A stretch of 9,870 nucleotides of DNA from Silvimonas sp. (GCA_030151005.1 JASLES010000296.1:1-9870), one strand, 5' to 3'; numbered from the stretch's first letter, positions 1 to 6,640 are shown. The notes: a model not told the origin generated them from the letters alone. Program-made: numbers and translations.

Positions 1-1638
1 GAACTCCCCGTTGCCAACCGTTCGGTTGAAGTGGAAATCCTTGCTCTCAATGATTTTCACGGCAATCTGTTGCCGACACCGTTTTATGCGCCGCAGGCCG
101 ATGGGGGCTGGCGCATGCAACCGGCAGGCGGGATTGAAGCACTGGCCAGCCTGGTGCGCCAGGAACGCGCGCGTAACCCGCAACTGATCTTTGTCGGCGG
201 GGGTGATCTGATTGGCGCCAGCCCGCTCAATTCTGCTTTATTGCGTGACGAGCCGACCATCGCAGCGCTCAACCAGTTGGGTCTGGAGTTCTCTGCGCTG
301 GGCAACCATGAACTCGATCGTGGCCGCGATGAATTGCTGCGTATGCAAAAGGGCGGCTGTGACTCGGTTGATCCACAGCGCGCCTGCAAATACGCCCCCA
401 CCTACGATGGTGCGCGTTTTAGCTGGATCGCCGCGAACGTGCTCGATACGACCACGCACCAGACCTTTTTGCCGTCTTATGCCGTGCGTGAGGTCAATGG
501 CGTGCGGGTGGCATTTATTGGCGCGGTGCTCAAATCCACACCGTTGATTGTCGATGCAGATGGCGTGGCCGGGCTGAGTTTTGAGGACGAAGCCAGTGCC
601 ATCAACCGTGTGGTGTTCCAGTTGCGCAAACAAGGCATTCACGCATTTGTGGCGCTGATTCATCAAGGTGGAGACAGCCGCCAGCATTTTGATGTCGAGA
701 ACTGCGACACCCTGACGGGCGAGATCGTCGGCATCGTCAAACGACTGGATCCGGATGTACGCACGGTGATCTCTGGTCATACCCATCGTGGTTACCAATG
801 TCGCGTGGATCACAAACTGGTGACGCAGGCTGATGACTATGGTCATTTGCTCACACGTATTACGCTGAGTATTGATCCCGTCACCGGCCGGGAAGTGGGC
901 GAGCGCTCGGTCAACCTGGTGGTTGATCCGGCAAAGCTGCCGCCAGACCCGGCTATGCATGCCATCGTGGCGCGTGCACAATCGCTGACTGACCCCGCCG
1001 CCACCCGCGTGGTGGGCAAACTGGCCGTCACTCAACTGGTGCGGGCCGGCAAGATGCACCCGGACACCGGTGAGGCCCCATTGGGTGATCTGGTGGCCGA
1101 TGCCTTTCTGGCCGCAACGCGCCAGTGGAATACCCAGATTGCGTTTGTAAACCGCAGCAGTTTGCGTGCAGATTTGCCCGTTGCCCCGGTCATGACCCAG
1201 AGCATTAGTTGGGGCGATGCCTTTGCCACGCTGCCCTTTGGCAACAAACTGGTGGTGATGACGCTAACCGGCGCGCAGATCAAAACTGCCCTGGAACAAC
1301 AATGGACGCTGACGGCCTCCACCGCGCACGTCATGCAGGTCTCTGTCAGTTTTGCCTATGCCTGGGATGGTGCCGCACCCATCAAAGAGCGCATTGAGGC
1401 CTCTTCACTCGTGCTGAACGGGCGCCCGCTGGAGCCCGAGCAAACCTATCGTGTGGTAATGACGGATTTTCTGGCCGAAGGCGGTGACGGGGTCTCGGTA
1501 TTTCGGGACGGCACCGACCGCATCGTGACACCGCTGACAGATTTACAGGCGCTGACCAGCCACATCCAGCACCGTACCGCCGCCAACAATCCGCCGGGGC
1601 ATTCGCTGGCGGCGGATCGGATCGTCCGGCGCAATTGA
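1..1638 (+). CDS. 5'-nucleotidase / UDP-sugar hydrolase family protein (5' partial)
   Basis: This is a metallophosphoesterase of the bifunctional 5'-nucleotidase (UshA-like) family, which removes phosphate from nucleotides or related esters, usually in the periplasm. The frame is open from base 1, so the start and any signal peptide lie upstream. A GTG at 31 is unlikely to be the start because the first beta strand with the metal motif NDFHG begins only six codons later. Counting visible codons from base 1, the N-terminal metal domain has N17-D-x-H20, GGD (D69), GNHE (101-104), an isolated His221 and GHTH (259-262). The C-terminal 5_nucleotid_C domain shows LPFGNKL, then F490 and D496 of FLAEGGDG, which match the UshA base-stacking Phe and ligand Asp. 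The usual Asn-x-Gly-Gly-x-x-Arg segment reads NRSSLR (384-389), an odd change. The gene ends at TGA 1638, convergent with the DegV gene. The family is certain; the substrate is not. Confidence 0.93.
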   Translation, partial: ELPVANRSVEVEILALNDFHGNLLPTPFYAPQADGGWRMQPAGGIEALASLVRQERARNPQLIFVGGGDLIGASPLNSALLRDEPTIAALNQLGLEFSALGNHELDRGRDELLRMQKGGCDSVDPQRACKYAPTYDGARFSWIAANVLDTTTHQTFLPSYAVREVNGVRVAFIGAVLKSTPLIVDADGVAGLSFEDEASAINRVVFQLRKQGIHAFVALIHQGGDSRQHFDVENCDTLTGEIVGIVKRLDPDVRTVISGHTHRGYQCRVDHKLVTQADDYGHLLTRITLSIDPVTGREVGERSVNLVVDPAKLPPDPAMHAIVARAQSLTDPAATRVVGKLAVTQLVRAGKMHPDTGEAPLGDLVADAFLAATRQWNTQIAFVNRSSLRADLPVAPVMTQSISWGDAFATLPFGNKLVVMTLTGAQIKTALEQQWTLTASTAHVMQVSVSFAYAWDGAAPIKERIEASSLVLNGRPLEPEQTYRVVMTDFLAEGGDGVSVFRDGTDRIVTPLTDLQALTSHIQHRTAANNPPGHSLAADRIVRRN

Positions 1639-1660
1639 GGCCTGGAAAGCGGCGGCAGGT

Positions 1661-1692
1661 AGCCCGGATGACGCGGAGCGAGAATCCGGGCT
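1661..1692. repeat. REP-like inverted repeat between convergent genes
   Basis: AGCCCGGAT (1661-1669) and ATCCGGGCT (1684-1692) form a perfect 9-bp stem around a 14-base purine-rich loop. The gap lies between the ends of the 5'-nucleotidase gene (plus) and the DegV gene (minus). The 'tagcccggat...atccgggct' form is familiar from REP/BIME-type intergenic repeats of proteobacteria. There is no T-tract on either side, so a bidirectional terminator role is possible but not shown. Confidence 0.7.
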
Positions 1693-1706
1693 GCCAAGCG
1701 CAGAAA

Positions 1707-2654
1707 TCAATCCAGCGTCGCTTCCCGCGGGGAGGCAAACGCCACAGACACGCCGCCAGTCCCGATGTTCACCCCCGCAGTCAGGCTCATCTCTGACACC
1801 AGCACGTTGACACCATGCTGCTGGGCCGTTTTTTGCAGCCGTCCAAAGCTGGGCAGTGCCGGCACGCGCGCCGGGTCACCGCCGTAACTGACCACGACCA
1901 GCGGCGCATCCAGCCCGGATTCAATGTGAGATACCGCCACGTCGAACAGCTTTTGGACGCCGGTTTCAAACCCGCGAATGCGCGCCACCGGTTCGGTATT
2001 GCCCTGAAAGCCACGGATCACCGGTTTGATATCCAGCGCCGAACCCATCATGTAAGACATCAGCCCTACACTCTTGTCGCCCTTGCGCCGGGCCTGCGTG
2101 CGCAACTGGCCCAGGTTTTCCGGAATGAGGAACGCTTGCGTGGTCTTTTGCAGGCGCTCGATCTGACGAATGATTTCCAGGGTGGATGTGCCAGCCGCGG
2201 CCAGCCGTGCCACTTCGCCAACCACCAGGCCTTGCCCGGTAAAGAGGTTATTGCTGTCAAACACCCGCAGCGAGAACGGGCCGGTGACGGCCGCTTGTTC
2301 CCGGATCGGCTTGTAGCTGTTCAGAATGCCCAGCGAAGCCTGCGTGGCGTTCTCATGGATTTTGCTGCGACTGGACATCACAGTCAGACAAAACACGTAA
2401 TCGAACTCGACCACCAACTTGTCGAGGAACAGCTTGCGGATCTCTTCCACGCTGTACGGCGACGACTCATAACCGGTGTTGCCGGCCTCCAGGCGCTCCT
2501 GGTAAAACTTGAGCGTGGCGGCGGTATCCCGGTTATCGATGAAGGTCTGGCCCTGGGCGTCTTGAATGGTGATCGGCAGGATGACGATGCCATGCTCGTC
2601 GAGGTACGAGCGCGGCAGGTCGCAGCAGGAATCGGTGACGATGCCGATGCGCAT
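1707..2654 (-). CDS. DegV family (fatty-acid-binding type) protein
   Basis: This 315-residue protein matches the DegV/EDD fold, a two-domain cytoplasmic family that binds a fatty acid; in Gram-positive bacteria some members (FakB) hand it to a fatty acid kinase. The N-terminus has the beta-strand IGIVTDS motif (T7-D8-S9) followed by a Cys-Cys pair (10-11) where small residues are usual. The family's hydrophobic repeat pattern follows: the YESSPYS segment near 62-68, VFDSNNLFTGQGL near 131-143, and the domain-2 core around LDIKPVI (207-213). The last strand, where many members have His-x-Gly-Pro-Gly, reads VNIGTGG (295-301), so ligand contacts may differ. The ATG at 2654 is supported by GGAGG (2663-2667 on the plus strand) eight bases upstream. 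The gene stands alone and no FakA-type kinase is visible. The biological role in a Gram-negative host is unknown. Confidence 0.9.
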   Translation of the reverse strand: MRIGIVTDSCCDLPRSYLDEHGIVILPITIQDAQGQTFIDNRDTAATLKFYQERLEAGNTGYESSPYSVEEIRKLFLDKLVVEFDYVFCLTVMSSRSKIHENATQASLGILNSYKPIREQAAVTGPFSLRVFDSNNLFTGQGLVVGEVARLAAAGTSTLEIIRQIERLQKTTQAFLIPENLGQLRTQARRKGDKSVGLMSYMMGSALDIKPVIRGFQGNTEPVARIRGFETGVQKLFDVAVSHIESGLDAPLVVVSYGGDPARVPALPSFGRLQKTAQQHGVNVLVSEMSLTAGVNIGTGGVSVAFASPREATLD

Positions 2655-2993
2655 GCAGAATTCCTCCAGAGTGGTACAGGCAGGTTGTTTTGAATGTCTG
2701 TTTTGTTGAACGACTACGGCGTTTCAAAGTGCGGCCGTACATTACACCGGCATGGCTCGCAATGATGCCAGTTACATTACAGATAGCAAAACGATGGGAG
2801 GGCGCACAACAGGGATAACCGGCAGGGGCGGCGTTTCAAACCATACTTGTGTTGCACAAGTATGGCAGCGCAGCGAAAAGTGCCGGCTGTGACCGGCGCA
2901 AAGCCGCGTATTTCAAGGCCTCCAGCCATGCTGACATGACGCTGGCGGGGCTTGAGCCGGCGGATGGTCTGGCTGGCTTGCCGTGACATGAAT
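2655..2993. other. Non-coding gap upstream of the DegV gene
   Basis: I find no convincing gene here. The DegV-proximal end holds its Shine-Dalgarno site and, presumably, its promoter, though no good -35/-10 pair stands out. TACATTACA occurs twice in the same orientation (2738-2746 and 2773-2781), and CGGCGTTTCAAA occurs twice (2717-2728 and 2829-2840). The second copy abuts a perfect hairpin at 2841-2865. TGACATGA is also repeated (2932-2939, 2984-2991 approximately). The remainder, about 2866-2990, is GC-rich with only short weak inverted repeats. Confidence 0.6.
2841..2865. repeat. Perfect 11-bp hairpin with 3-base loop
   Basis: CCATACTTGTG (2841-2851) is the exact reverse complement of CACAAGTATGG (2855-2865), leaving loop TTG. 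Read on the minus strand the stem is followed by TTTGAAAC, so it could be a weak terminator for transcription leaving the gnt operon. As DNA it could equally be a protein-binding site, or the tip of a small mobile repeat. No flanking gene needs it as an obvious terminator. Confidence 0.6.
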
Positions 2994-3026
2994 ACAACAG
3001 ACCCGACGCAAGGTCGGGTCTGTTGT
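2994..3026 (-). terminator. Strong stem-loop downstream of gntK
   Basis: ACAACAGACCCGAC (2994-3007) and GTCGGGTCTGTTGT (3013-3026) pair perfectly over 14 bp with a five-base loop. The stem begins about 30 bases beyond the gntK stop codon at 3057. On the minus strand its distal arm ends in ...TCTGTTGTATTC, giving a modest U-rich tail, which suits an intrinsic terminator of the gntP-gntK transcript. On the plus strand it is followed by GGGAAAAA, which does not suit termination. Confidence 0.8.
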
Positions 3027-3056
3027 GGGAAAAACGCGGGGGTCTGCTGACCCGCT

Positions 3057-3548
3057 TCAGGCAGCGTTGAGGCGACGCAGCACTTCGGTGGCAATCTCAT
3101 CGGGCGGCGGGGCGATGTCCACGACGATGGCGTGTTCCGGCATTTCCAGAATATCAATCTGGCTTTGCAGCAAGTGCGGATCAAAGAAGTGACCTTTGCG
3201 CTGTGCCAGACGCTGCTGCAAGAGTTCCGCCGTGCCATTGAGCAGCACGAAATGGATATCCGCCTCGCCCGGATAGGCCAGTTTCTCGCGATAGATTTCC
3301 TTGAGTGCAGAACATGTGAATACATGGGTGACACCGCGCTGGCGGTAGTCCTCAATTGCCGTGCGGATGGCCGCTAGCCACGGCCAGCGATCATCGTCTG
3401 TCAGCGGAATGCCGTTGTGCATTTTTTCGATATTGGACTTGCTGTGAAACACGTCCGCATCCGAAAAACCGCAACCCAGTTTCTTGGCCAGCAGCTGCCC
3501 CACAGTGGTTTTGCCGCTGCCCGATACACCCATCAAAATCAGAATCAT
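3057..3548 (-). CDS. gntK: Gluconokinase
   Basis: This enzyme phosphorylates D-gluconate with ATP to 6-phosphogluconate in the cytoplasm, feeding the Entner-Doudoroff or pentose phosphate route. The 163-residue protein is close to the usual family size. It opens with the Walker A loop GVSGSGKTT (7-15), followed by SDAD (29-32) with His35, the substrate-region signature MHNGIPLTDDDRWPWL (43-58), TCSALK (78-83), and the C-terminal GHFFDPHLLQSQ lid segment (119-130), all typical of GntK. I chose the ATG at 3548 because GGAG lies eight bases upstream (3557-3560 on the plus strand) and the P-loop strand starts at once; the frame stays open 20 codons further without family similarity. It follows the permease gene by 69 bases on the same strand, so co-transcription is likely, and it ends before a strong stem-loop. 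Confidence 0.95.
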   Translation of the reverse strand: MILILMGVSGSGKTTVGQLLAKKLGCGFSDADVFHSKSNIEKMHNGIPLTDDDRWPWLAAIRTAIEDYRQRGVTHVFTCSALKEIYREKLAYPGEADIHFVLLNGTAELLQQRLAQRKGHFFDPHLLQSQIDILEMPEHAIVVDIAPPPDEIATEVLRRLNAA

Positions 3549-3574
3549 GCTACGCACTCCGCGAAAATACGCGA

Positions 3575-3595
3575 CCCGCCAGTGTGGGCGGCGGG
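3575..3595 (-). other. Intercistronic hairpin between permease and gntK
   Basis: CCCGCC (3575-3580) and GGCGGG (3590-3595) form a 6-bp GC-only stem with a nine-base loop in the 69-base gap between the permease stop and the gntK start. It could slow 3' decay of the permease message or partly terminate, lowering kinase relative to permease. No T-tract follows on the minus strand. Confidence 0.4.
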
Positions 3596-3617
3596 CCGTT
3601 TGCTGCAAAAAATAACG

Positions 3618-4958
3618 TCAGGAGACCACGGTAGCCAGCGCCAGGGTCAGCAACAGCGCAACCACCGAAATAATGGTTTCACACACCGACCAGGTCTTGA
3701 GTGTCTGCGGTACGGTCATGTTGAAGTATTCCTTCACCAGCCAGAAACCGCCATCGTTGACGTGAGAGAAAATCAAAGAGCCCGCGCCCGTGGTCAGCAC
3801 CATCAGTTCCGGATGCGCGCCGGCAGCGGCGGCGATCGGCGCCACAATGCCGCAAGCCGTTGTCATCGCAACGGTAGCGGATCCCGTGGCCAAACGGATC
3901 AGCACAGCAACCATCCAGCCCAGCAACAAGGGGCTGATGTGCGCGCTGGTGGCCATATCCACCACCACTTTAGAGACACCGCTATCCATCAAGATGCGTC
4001 CGAAGCCACCGCCGGCACCTACAACCAGCGTAATGGTGGCGGTCGGGGCCAGACATTCGTTGCTGAACTTCAGAATGGTTTCGCGGTTGAAACCACGCGC
4101 CAGACCCAGAGTCCAGAAGCTGACCAGCGTGGCAATCAACAGTGCCATGACCGAATTGCCGATCAGTTTGAGAAAGTTGTTACCCAGTGTGCCGCTGGCA
4201 AAAAACAGGTCTGCCCAGCTACCAATCAGCATCAGCACAACGGGCAGCAAAATGGTGCCCAGGGTGATGGCAAAGCTGGGCAATTCGCGCTCTTTGTCTT
4301 GCGCAAACTGCTTCATCATCGGGTTTTCGCCATCCAGTTTGACGAACTTGCTGATCTGTTTGGCAAACACCGGGCCGGCCAGCAATGCTGTTGGAATGCC
4401 GACGATGAGCGAATACAGAATGGTGCGGCCGATATCGGCGTGGTAAGCGGTTACGGCCAGCAGTGCGGCCGGGTGCGGCGGGATCAGACCGTGGACCACA
4501 GACAGGCCGGCCACCATGGAAATCCCCACCAGCACCATGGAGGTGTTGGTGCGTTTGGCCACGTTGAATGCAATCGGGATCAACAGCACAAAGCCAACTT
4601 CAAAGAACACCGGCAGGCCGACAATCAGGCCAATGGTCACCATGGCCCAGTGGACGTTTTTCTCGCCAAACCAGTCGATTAGCGTACGGGCAATGCGCTC
4701 GGCACCGCCGGATTCGGCCATCATCTTGCCCAGCATGGTGCCCAGTGCAATCACCAGCGCAATATGCCCTAGCGTATTGCCCACGCCGGTTTCAAACGAT
4801 TTGACGATGGTGGTCATCGGCATGCCTGCCGAAACCGCCAGTACAAACGACACCACCAACAGCGTGATGAACGGATTCATCTTGAAGCGCGCAATCAAGA
4901 CGATCAGCGCCACAATCGCCACCAGGGCGTAGATCAGCAGCATGCTACCCTGCACCAT
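3618..4958 (-). CDS. gntP: GntP-family permease, probably gluconate:H+ symporter
   Basis: This is an inner-membrane transporter of the GntP family (gluconate, idonate, fructuronate or D-serine carriers), most likely importing gluconate. From the ATG at 4958 it has 446 residues, the normal length, and is hydrophobic throughout with about a dozen membrane segments. Family landmarks are IARFKMNPFI (22-31), the LGKMMAESGGAERIA region (near 76-90), FFEVGFVLLIP (118-128), VVHGLIPPHP (154-163), RLATGSATVA (355-364) and IFSHVNDGGFWLVKEYFN (396-413), close to my memory of E. coli GntT. The chosen ATG has AGGAG 11 bases upstream (4970-4974, plus strand); an ATG at 4943 is an alternative, and a longer frame to 5096 adds only polar, unrelated residues. 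The gntK neighbour and a GntR-like operator upstream support gluconate. The D-serine carrier DsdX is in the same family and a D-amino-acid gene lies upstream, so the substrate is not settled. The symbol denotes the family. Confidence 0.9.
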   Translation of the reverse strand: MVQGSMLLIYALVAIVALIVLIARFKMNPFITLLVVSFVLAVSAGMPMTTIVKSFETGVGNTLGHIALVIALGTMLGKMMAESGGAERIARTLIDWFGEKNVHWAMVTIGLIVGLPVFFEVGFVLLIPIAFNVAKRTNTSMVLVGISMVAGLSVVHGLIPPHPAALLAVTAYHADIGRTILYSLIVGIPTALLAGPVFAKQISKFVKLDGENPMMKQFAQDKERELPSFAITLGTILLPVVLMLIGSWADLFFASGTLGNNFLKLIGNSVMALLIATLVSFWTLGLARGFNRETILKFSNECLAPTATITLVVGAGGGFGRILMDSGVSKVVVDMATSAHISPLLLGWMVAVLIRLATGSATVAMTTACGIVAPIAAAAGAHPELMVLTTGAGSLIFSHVNDGGFWLVKEYFNMTVPQTLKTWSVCETIISVVALLLTLALATVVS

Positions 4959-5002
4959 TTTCGAGTCGACTCCTGTTTTGCCCTGTAATCCAGCCTGCCC
5001 GT

Positions 5003-5020
5003 ACCGGCCCATGGGCCGGT
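5003..5020 (-). repeat. 18-bp GC-rich perfect palindrome in permease leader
   Basis: ACCGGCCCATGGGCCGGT is perfectly self-complementary. It lies 45 bases upstream of the permease start codon, downstream of the candidate promoter, so it would be in the 5' untranslated RNA. As RNA it could fold into a compact hairpin or mediate pairing between transcripts; as DNA it could bind a dimeric regulator. There is no evidence here to choose between these. Confidence 0.5.
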
Positions 5021-5153
5021 TTGCGGGAACGCTGTAGCTAAGAGCTTTGTAGTTAGATCCGGGCCGTTTTACCGGTGAATTTGTAGCGCACTCCAATACG
5101 CTTTCACGGTATGACCCATCGCCGTCCCGACAGCAAGGGTAGGCGACTGGCTT

Positions 5154-5182
5154 ATAACATCATGATTTACGACTTATGTTAA
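5154..5182 (-). promoter_or_regulatory. Candidate sigma-70 promoter of the gnt operon
   Basis: On the minus strand TTAACA (5177-5182, five of six to the -35 consensus) is followed after 17 bases by TGTTAT (5154-5159, four of six to the -10 consensus). The -35 lies inside the 16-bp palindrome, as expected for repression by a LacI-family protein. A start near 5147 would give a leader of about 190 bases. Consensus matching alone, so tentative. Confidence 0.4.
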
Positions 5183-5191
5183 CGTTAACAT
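5176..5191. promoter_or_regulatory. GntR/IdnR-type (LacI family) operator-like palindrome
   Basis: ATGTTAACGTTAACAT is a perfect 16-bp palindrome with a central CG, the layout favoured by LacI-family repressors. It differs only at the two positions flanking the centre from ATGTTACCGGTAACAT, which I recall as the operator bound by E. coli GntR and IdnR at gluconate genes. It overlaps the -35 of the candidate gnt promoter, so gluconate-relieved repression is the likely use. No LacI-family gene lies in the window, so the regulator would be encoded elsewhere. Confidence 0.7.
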
Positions 5192-5206
5192 CGACAATTT
5201 CTGTCG
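5192..5206. promoter_or_regulatory. Short inverted repeat abutting the gnt operator
   Basis: CGACA (5192-5196) and TGTCG (5202-5206) are inverted around five bases and begin immediately after the 16-bp palindrome. The position is just upstream of the candidate -35 on the minus strand, where an activator such as CRP might sit, although the sequence is not a recognisable CRP site. It is short enough to be chance. Confidence 0.25.
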
Positions 5207-5230
5207 TGTATCAGGGAAGAACCGTAGTCG

Positions 5231-5259
5231 CCCTGATGATCGCTACATGATCATCAAGG
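5231..5259 (-). terminator. Stem-loop downstream of the amino acid deaminase gene
   Basis: On the minus strand CCTTGATGAT pairs with ATCATCAGGG around a nine-base loop, a 10-bp stem with one G-U pair. It starts 50 bases past the deaminase stop and ahead of the gnt promoter, the right place to isolate the two units. No clear T-run follows, so termination strength is doubtful. Confidence 0.4.
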
Positions 5260-5308
5260 CAAACTCGGGGTGACGCATGGGTCATCTGGCGGACGAATCA
5301 ATCCGCAA

Positions 5309-6580
5309 TCAGAAAAAGGTCTGCACGACGTCGACGACGTTGAAATCTGCATCCAGCACCGGAATATGCCGCCATTTGTCGAACGTCAGGCAAGGGTGGG
5401 AAATATCAAACGCCACCAGGTCACCCACCCGGACATCATCACCTGGCTGAATCTGCATATAGGCGTGTTGATCCATCATGCCGGTCAACTGCCAATGGGC
5501 CGGAACGGCTGCCGGCGCCTTGCTGCTGCCCGGGCGGAAGAGTTGGGCCGGGGTGGGCAGGCCGGCATCAAACGCTGCATCCCGTTTACCCAGGGCAATG
5601 ATGGCTTTTTCTGGCTCGGGGATAGACTGCACGCAGGCCCACAGTTGCAACGCCGGTTTCAGGCTGGTGCGTAATTTGCGGGCAATTGGATTGCGGGTCT
5701 GGATTTGCGCCTGTGCGGCCTTGTAGATGCCGACATCATGGGTGAGGTAGCAACCTGGGCGCAGCACGACATCCAGCGGCATGCCAATCTGCGCTTTGCT
5801 GAATTCTTCTGCCACCACGTCATACCAGGCGGACCCGGCACCGGTCAGCACAGCGGGTGAGCGGCGGATCAACCCGGCTTGTGCCAGTTCATGCGTCACG
5901 GCCACAGCGCGCTGCAAGAATGCCCGGATATCCGCTTCTTCCTTGAGCACGCCCTCGTAAACTTCGACGCCCGCCAGCTTGATGGCCTCTGGCCAACGGG
6001 CAATGGCTGCCAGGACTTCTGTCTGTTGCGTAGCATCCCGCACGCCGGTACGACCGCCGTTGACCCCCAGTTCCAGCAATACCTGGAGGGTCTGACCCCG
6101 GCTGGCAAAGAAGTCGCCCAGCAGATCCACGCCTGCGGCAGAGTCCACCAGACAGAAAAACTCAAATGCCGGGTCGCGCAACAAATCGGCCACGATTTCC
6201 ATATTGCGTCGACCTACCAACTGGTTGGCCATCAGCACGCGGCGGATGCCGTGTTCATAAGCCACGCGTGTCTGATGCGCCGTGGCCAGCGTAATGCCCC
6301 AGGCCCCTGCCTCAATCTGCCGGGCAAAGAGCTTGGGTGCCATGGTGGTTTTGCCGTGCGGTGCCAGTTTGGCACCGTATTCCGACACAAACTGCTGCAT
6401 CCAGGTCAGGTTGTGCTGAATCAGGTCTTCATACAGAACGGCTGCGGGCAGACTGAGTTCTTCTTCCAGCAGGTTCCAGCCCAGAGTGCCTGCATCCGCT
6501 GGCGGCACCGGCGCAGTCAGGGCGCCCACGCCTTTGTTCAACGGGTCGATCATGCCGGTCTGGTATTTAGTATCAGCCAT
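5309..6580 (-). CDS. Amino acid deaminase, D-serine dehydratase/D-threonine aldolase-like (PLP fold type III)
   Basis: This is a cytoplasmic PLP enzyme of the alanine-racemase-fold family that includes eukaryotic-type D-serine dehydratase and low-specificity D-threonine aldolase. It probably deaminates a D-hydroxyamino acid to a 2-oxoacid and ammonia. The 423-residue protein has the N-terminal barrel with the Schiff-base lysine in APHGKTTM (K77), a central barrel strand LLELGVNGGRTGV (168-180), LTGAGSAWYD (245-254) for phosphate binding, and the C-terminal D-serine dehydratase-like domain with QHAYM (371-375) and SHPCLTF (394-400). His395 and Cys397 match the zinc ligands of vertebrate D-serine dehydratase. 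I chose the ATG at 6580 because GGTGA lies five bases upstream (6586-6590, plus strand); an in-frame ATG at 6592 has no such site. It is divergent from the RpiR regulator, and the D-aminoacylase and RidA genes beyond it support D-amino-acid catabolism. The exact substrate is unknown. Confidence 0.88.
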   Translation of the reverse strand: MADTKYQTGMIDPLNKGVGALTAPVPPADAGTLGWNLLEEELSLPAAVLYEDLIQHNLTWMQQFVSEYGAKLAPHGKTTMAPKLFARQIEAGAWGITLATAHQTRVAYEHGIRRVLMANQLVGRRNMEIVADLLRDPAFEFFCLVDSAAGVDLLGDFFASRGQTLQVLLELGVNGGRTGVRDATQQTEVLAAIARWPEAIKLAGVEVYEGVLKEEADIRAFLQRAVAVTHELAQAGLIRRSPAVLTGAGSAWYDVVAEEFSKAQIGMPLDVVLRPGCYLTHDVGIYKAAQAQIQTRNPIARKLRTSLKPALQLWACVQSIPEPEKAIIALGKRDAAFDAGLPTPAQLFRPGSSKAPAAVPAHWQLTGMMDQHAYMQIQPGDDVRVGDLVAFDISHPCLTFDKWRHIPVLDADFNVVDVVQTFF

Positions 6581-6640
6581 ATAAATCACCATTTGTCTGG
6601 AGTTGTGGCGCCTGCTTGAGGCAAAACGTGTTACTTCTGA

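Larger units (their letters stand above)
4959..5308 (-). other. 350-bp upstream region and leader of the gnt operon
   Basis: I see no gene in this gap. Reading on the minus strand from the deaminase stop, it contains a stem-loop (5231-5259), a short inverted repeat (5192-5206), a GntR-type palindrome (5176-5191) overlapping a candidate promoter, and then about 190 bases of probable 5' leader. The leader includes an 18-bp palindrome at 5003-5020 before the permease ribosome-binding site. Confidence 0.55.

Noticed and set aside
31..33. GTG at 31 as start of the 5'-nucleotidase
   Set aside because: The frame is open to base 1 and the catalytic DxH motif would lie only a few residues from the start, leaving no room for the signal peptide usual in this family.
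1815..2693. Long plus-strand frame opposite the DegV gene
   Set aside because: Mirror frame of a well-supported DegV gene; rich in His, Arg and Gln with no family signature.
2777..2989. Open frame of 70 codons on the minus strand between gntK and the DegV gene
   Set aside because: No Shine-Dalgarno sequence before the ATG, a composition rich in Arg and Cys, no recognisable domain, and it contains the perfect hairpin; it is also just the tail of a frame running antiphase through gntK.
3417..4682. 421-codon plus-strand frame opposite the permease and gntK
   Set aside because: Gln/His/Arg-rich low-complexity product typical of the antisense of a hydrophobic membrane protein gene; no ribosome-binding site.
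4959..5096. N-terminal extension of the permease to 5096
   Set aside because: The extra 46 residues are polar and unlike the family, include the 18-bp palindrome, and the ATG at 4958 has a good ribosome-binding site.
5879..6619. 246-codon plus-strand frame opposite the deaminase
   Set aside because: Antisense of a gene with intact catalytic motifs; no domain and runs into the divergent promoter region.
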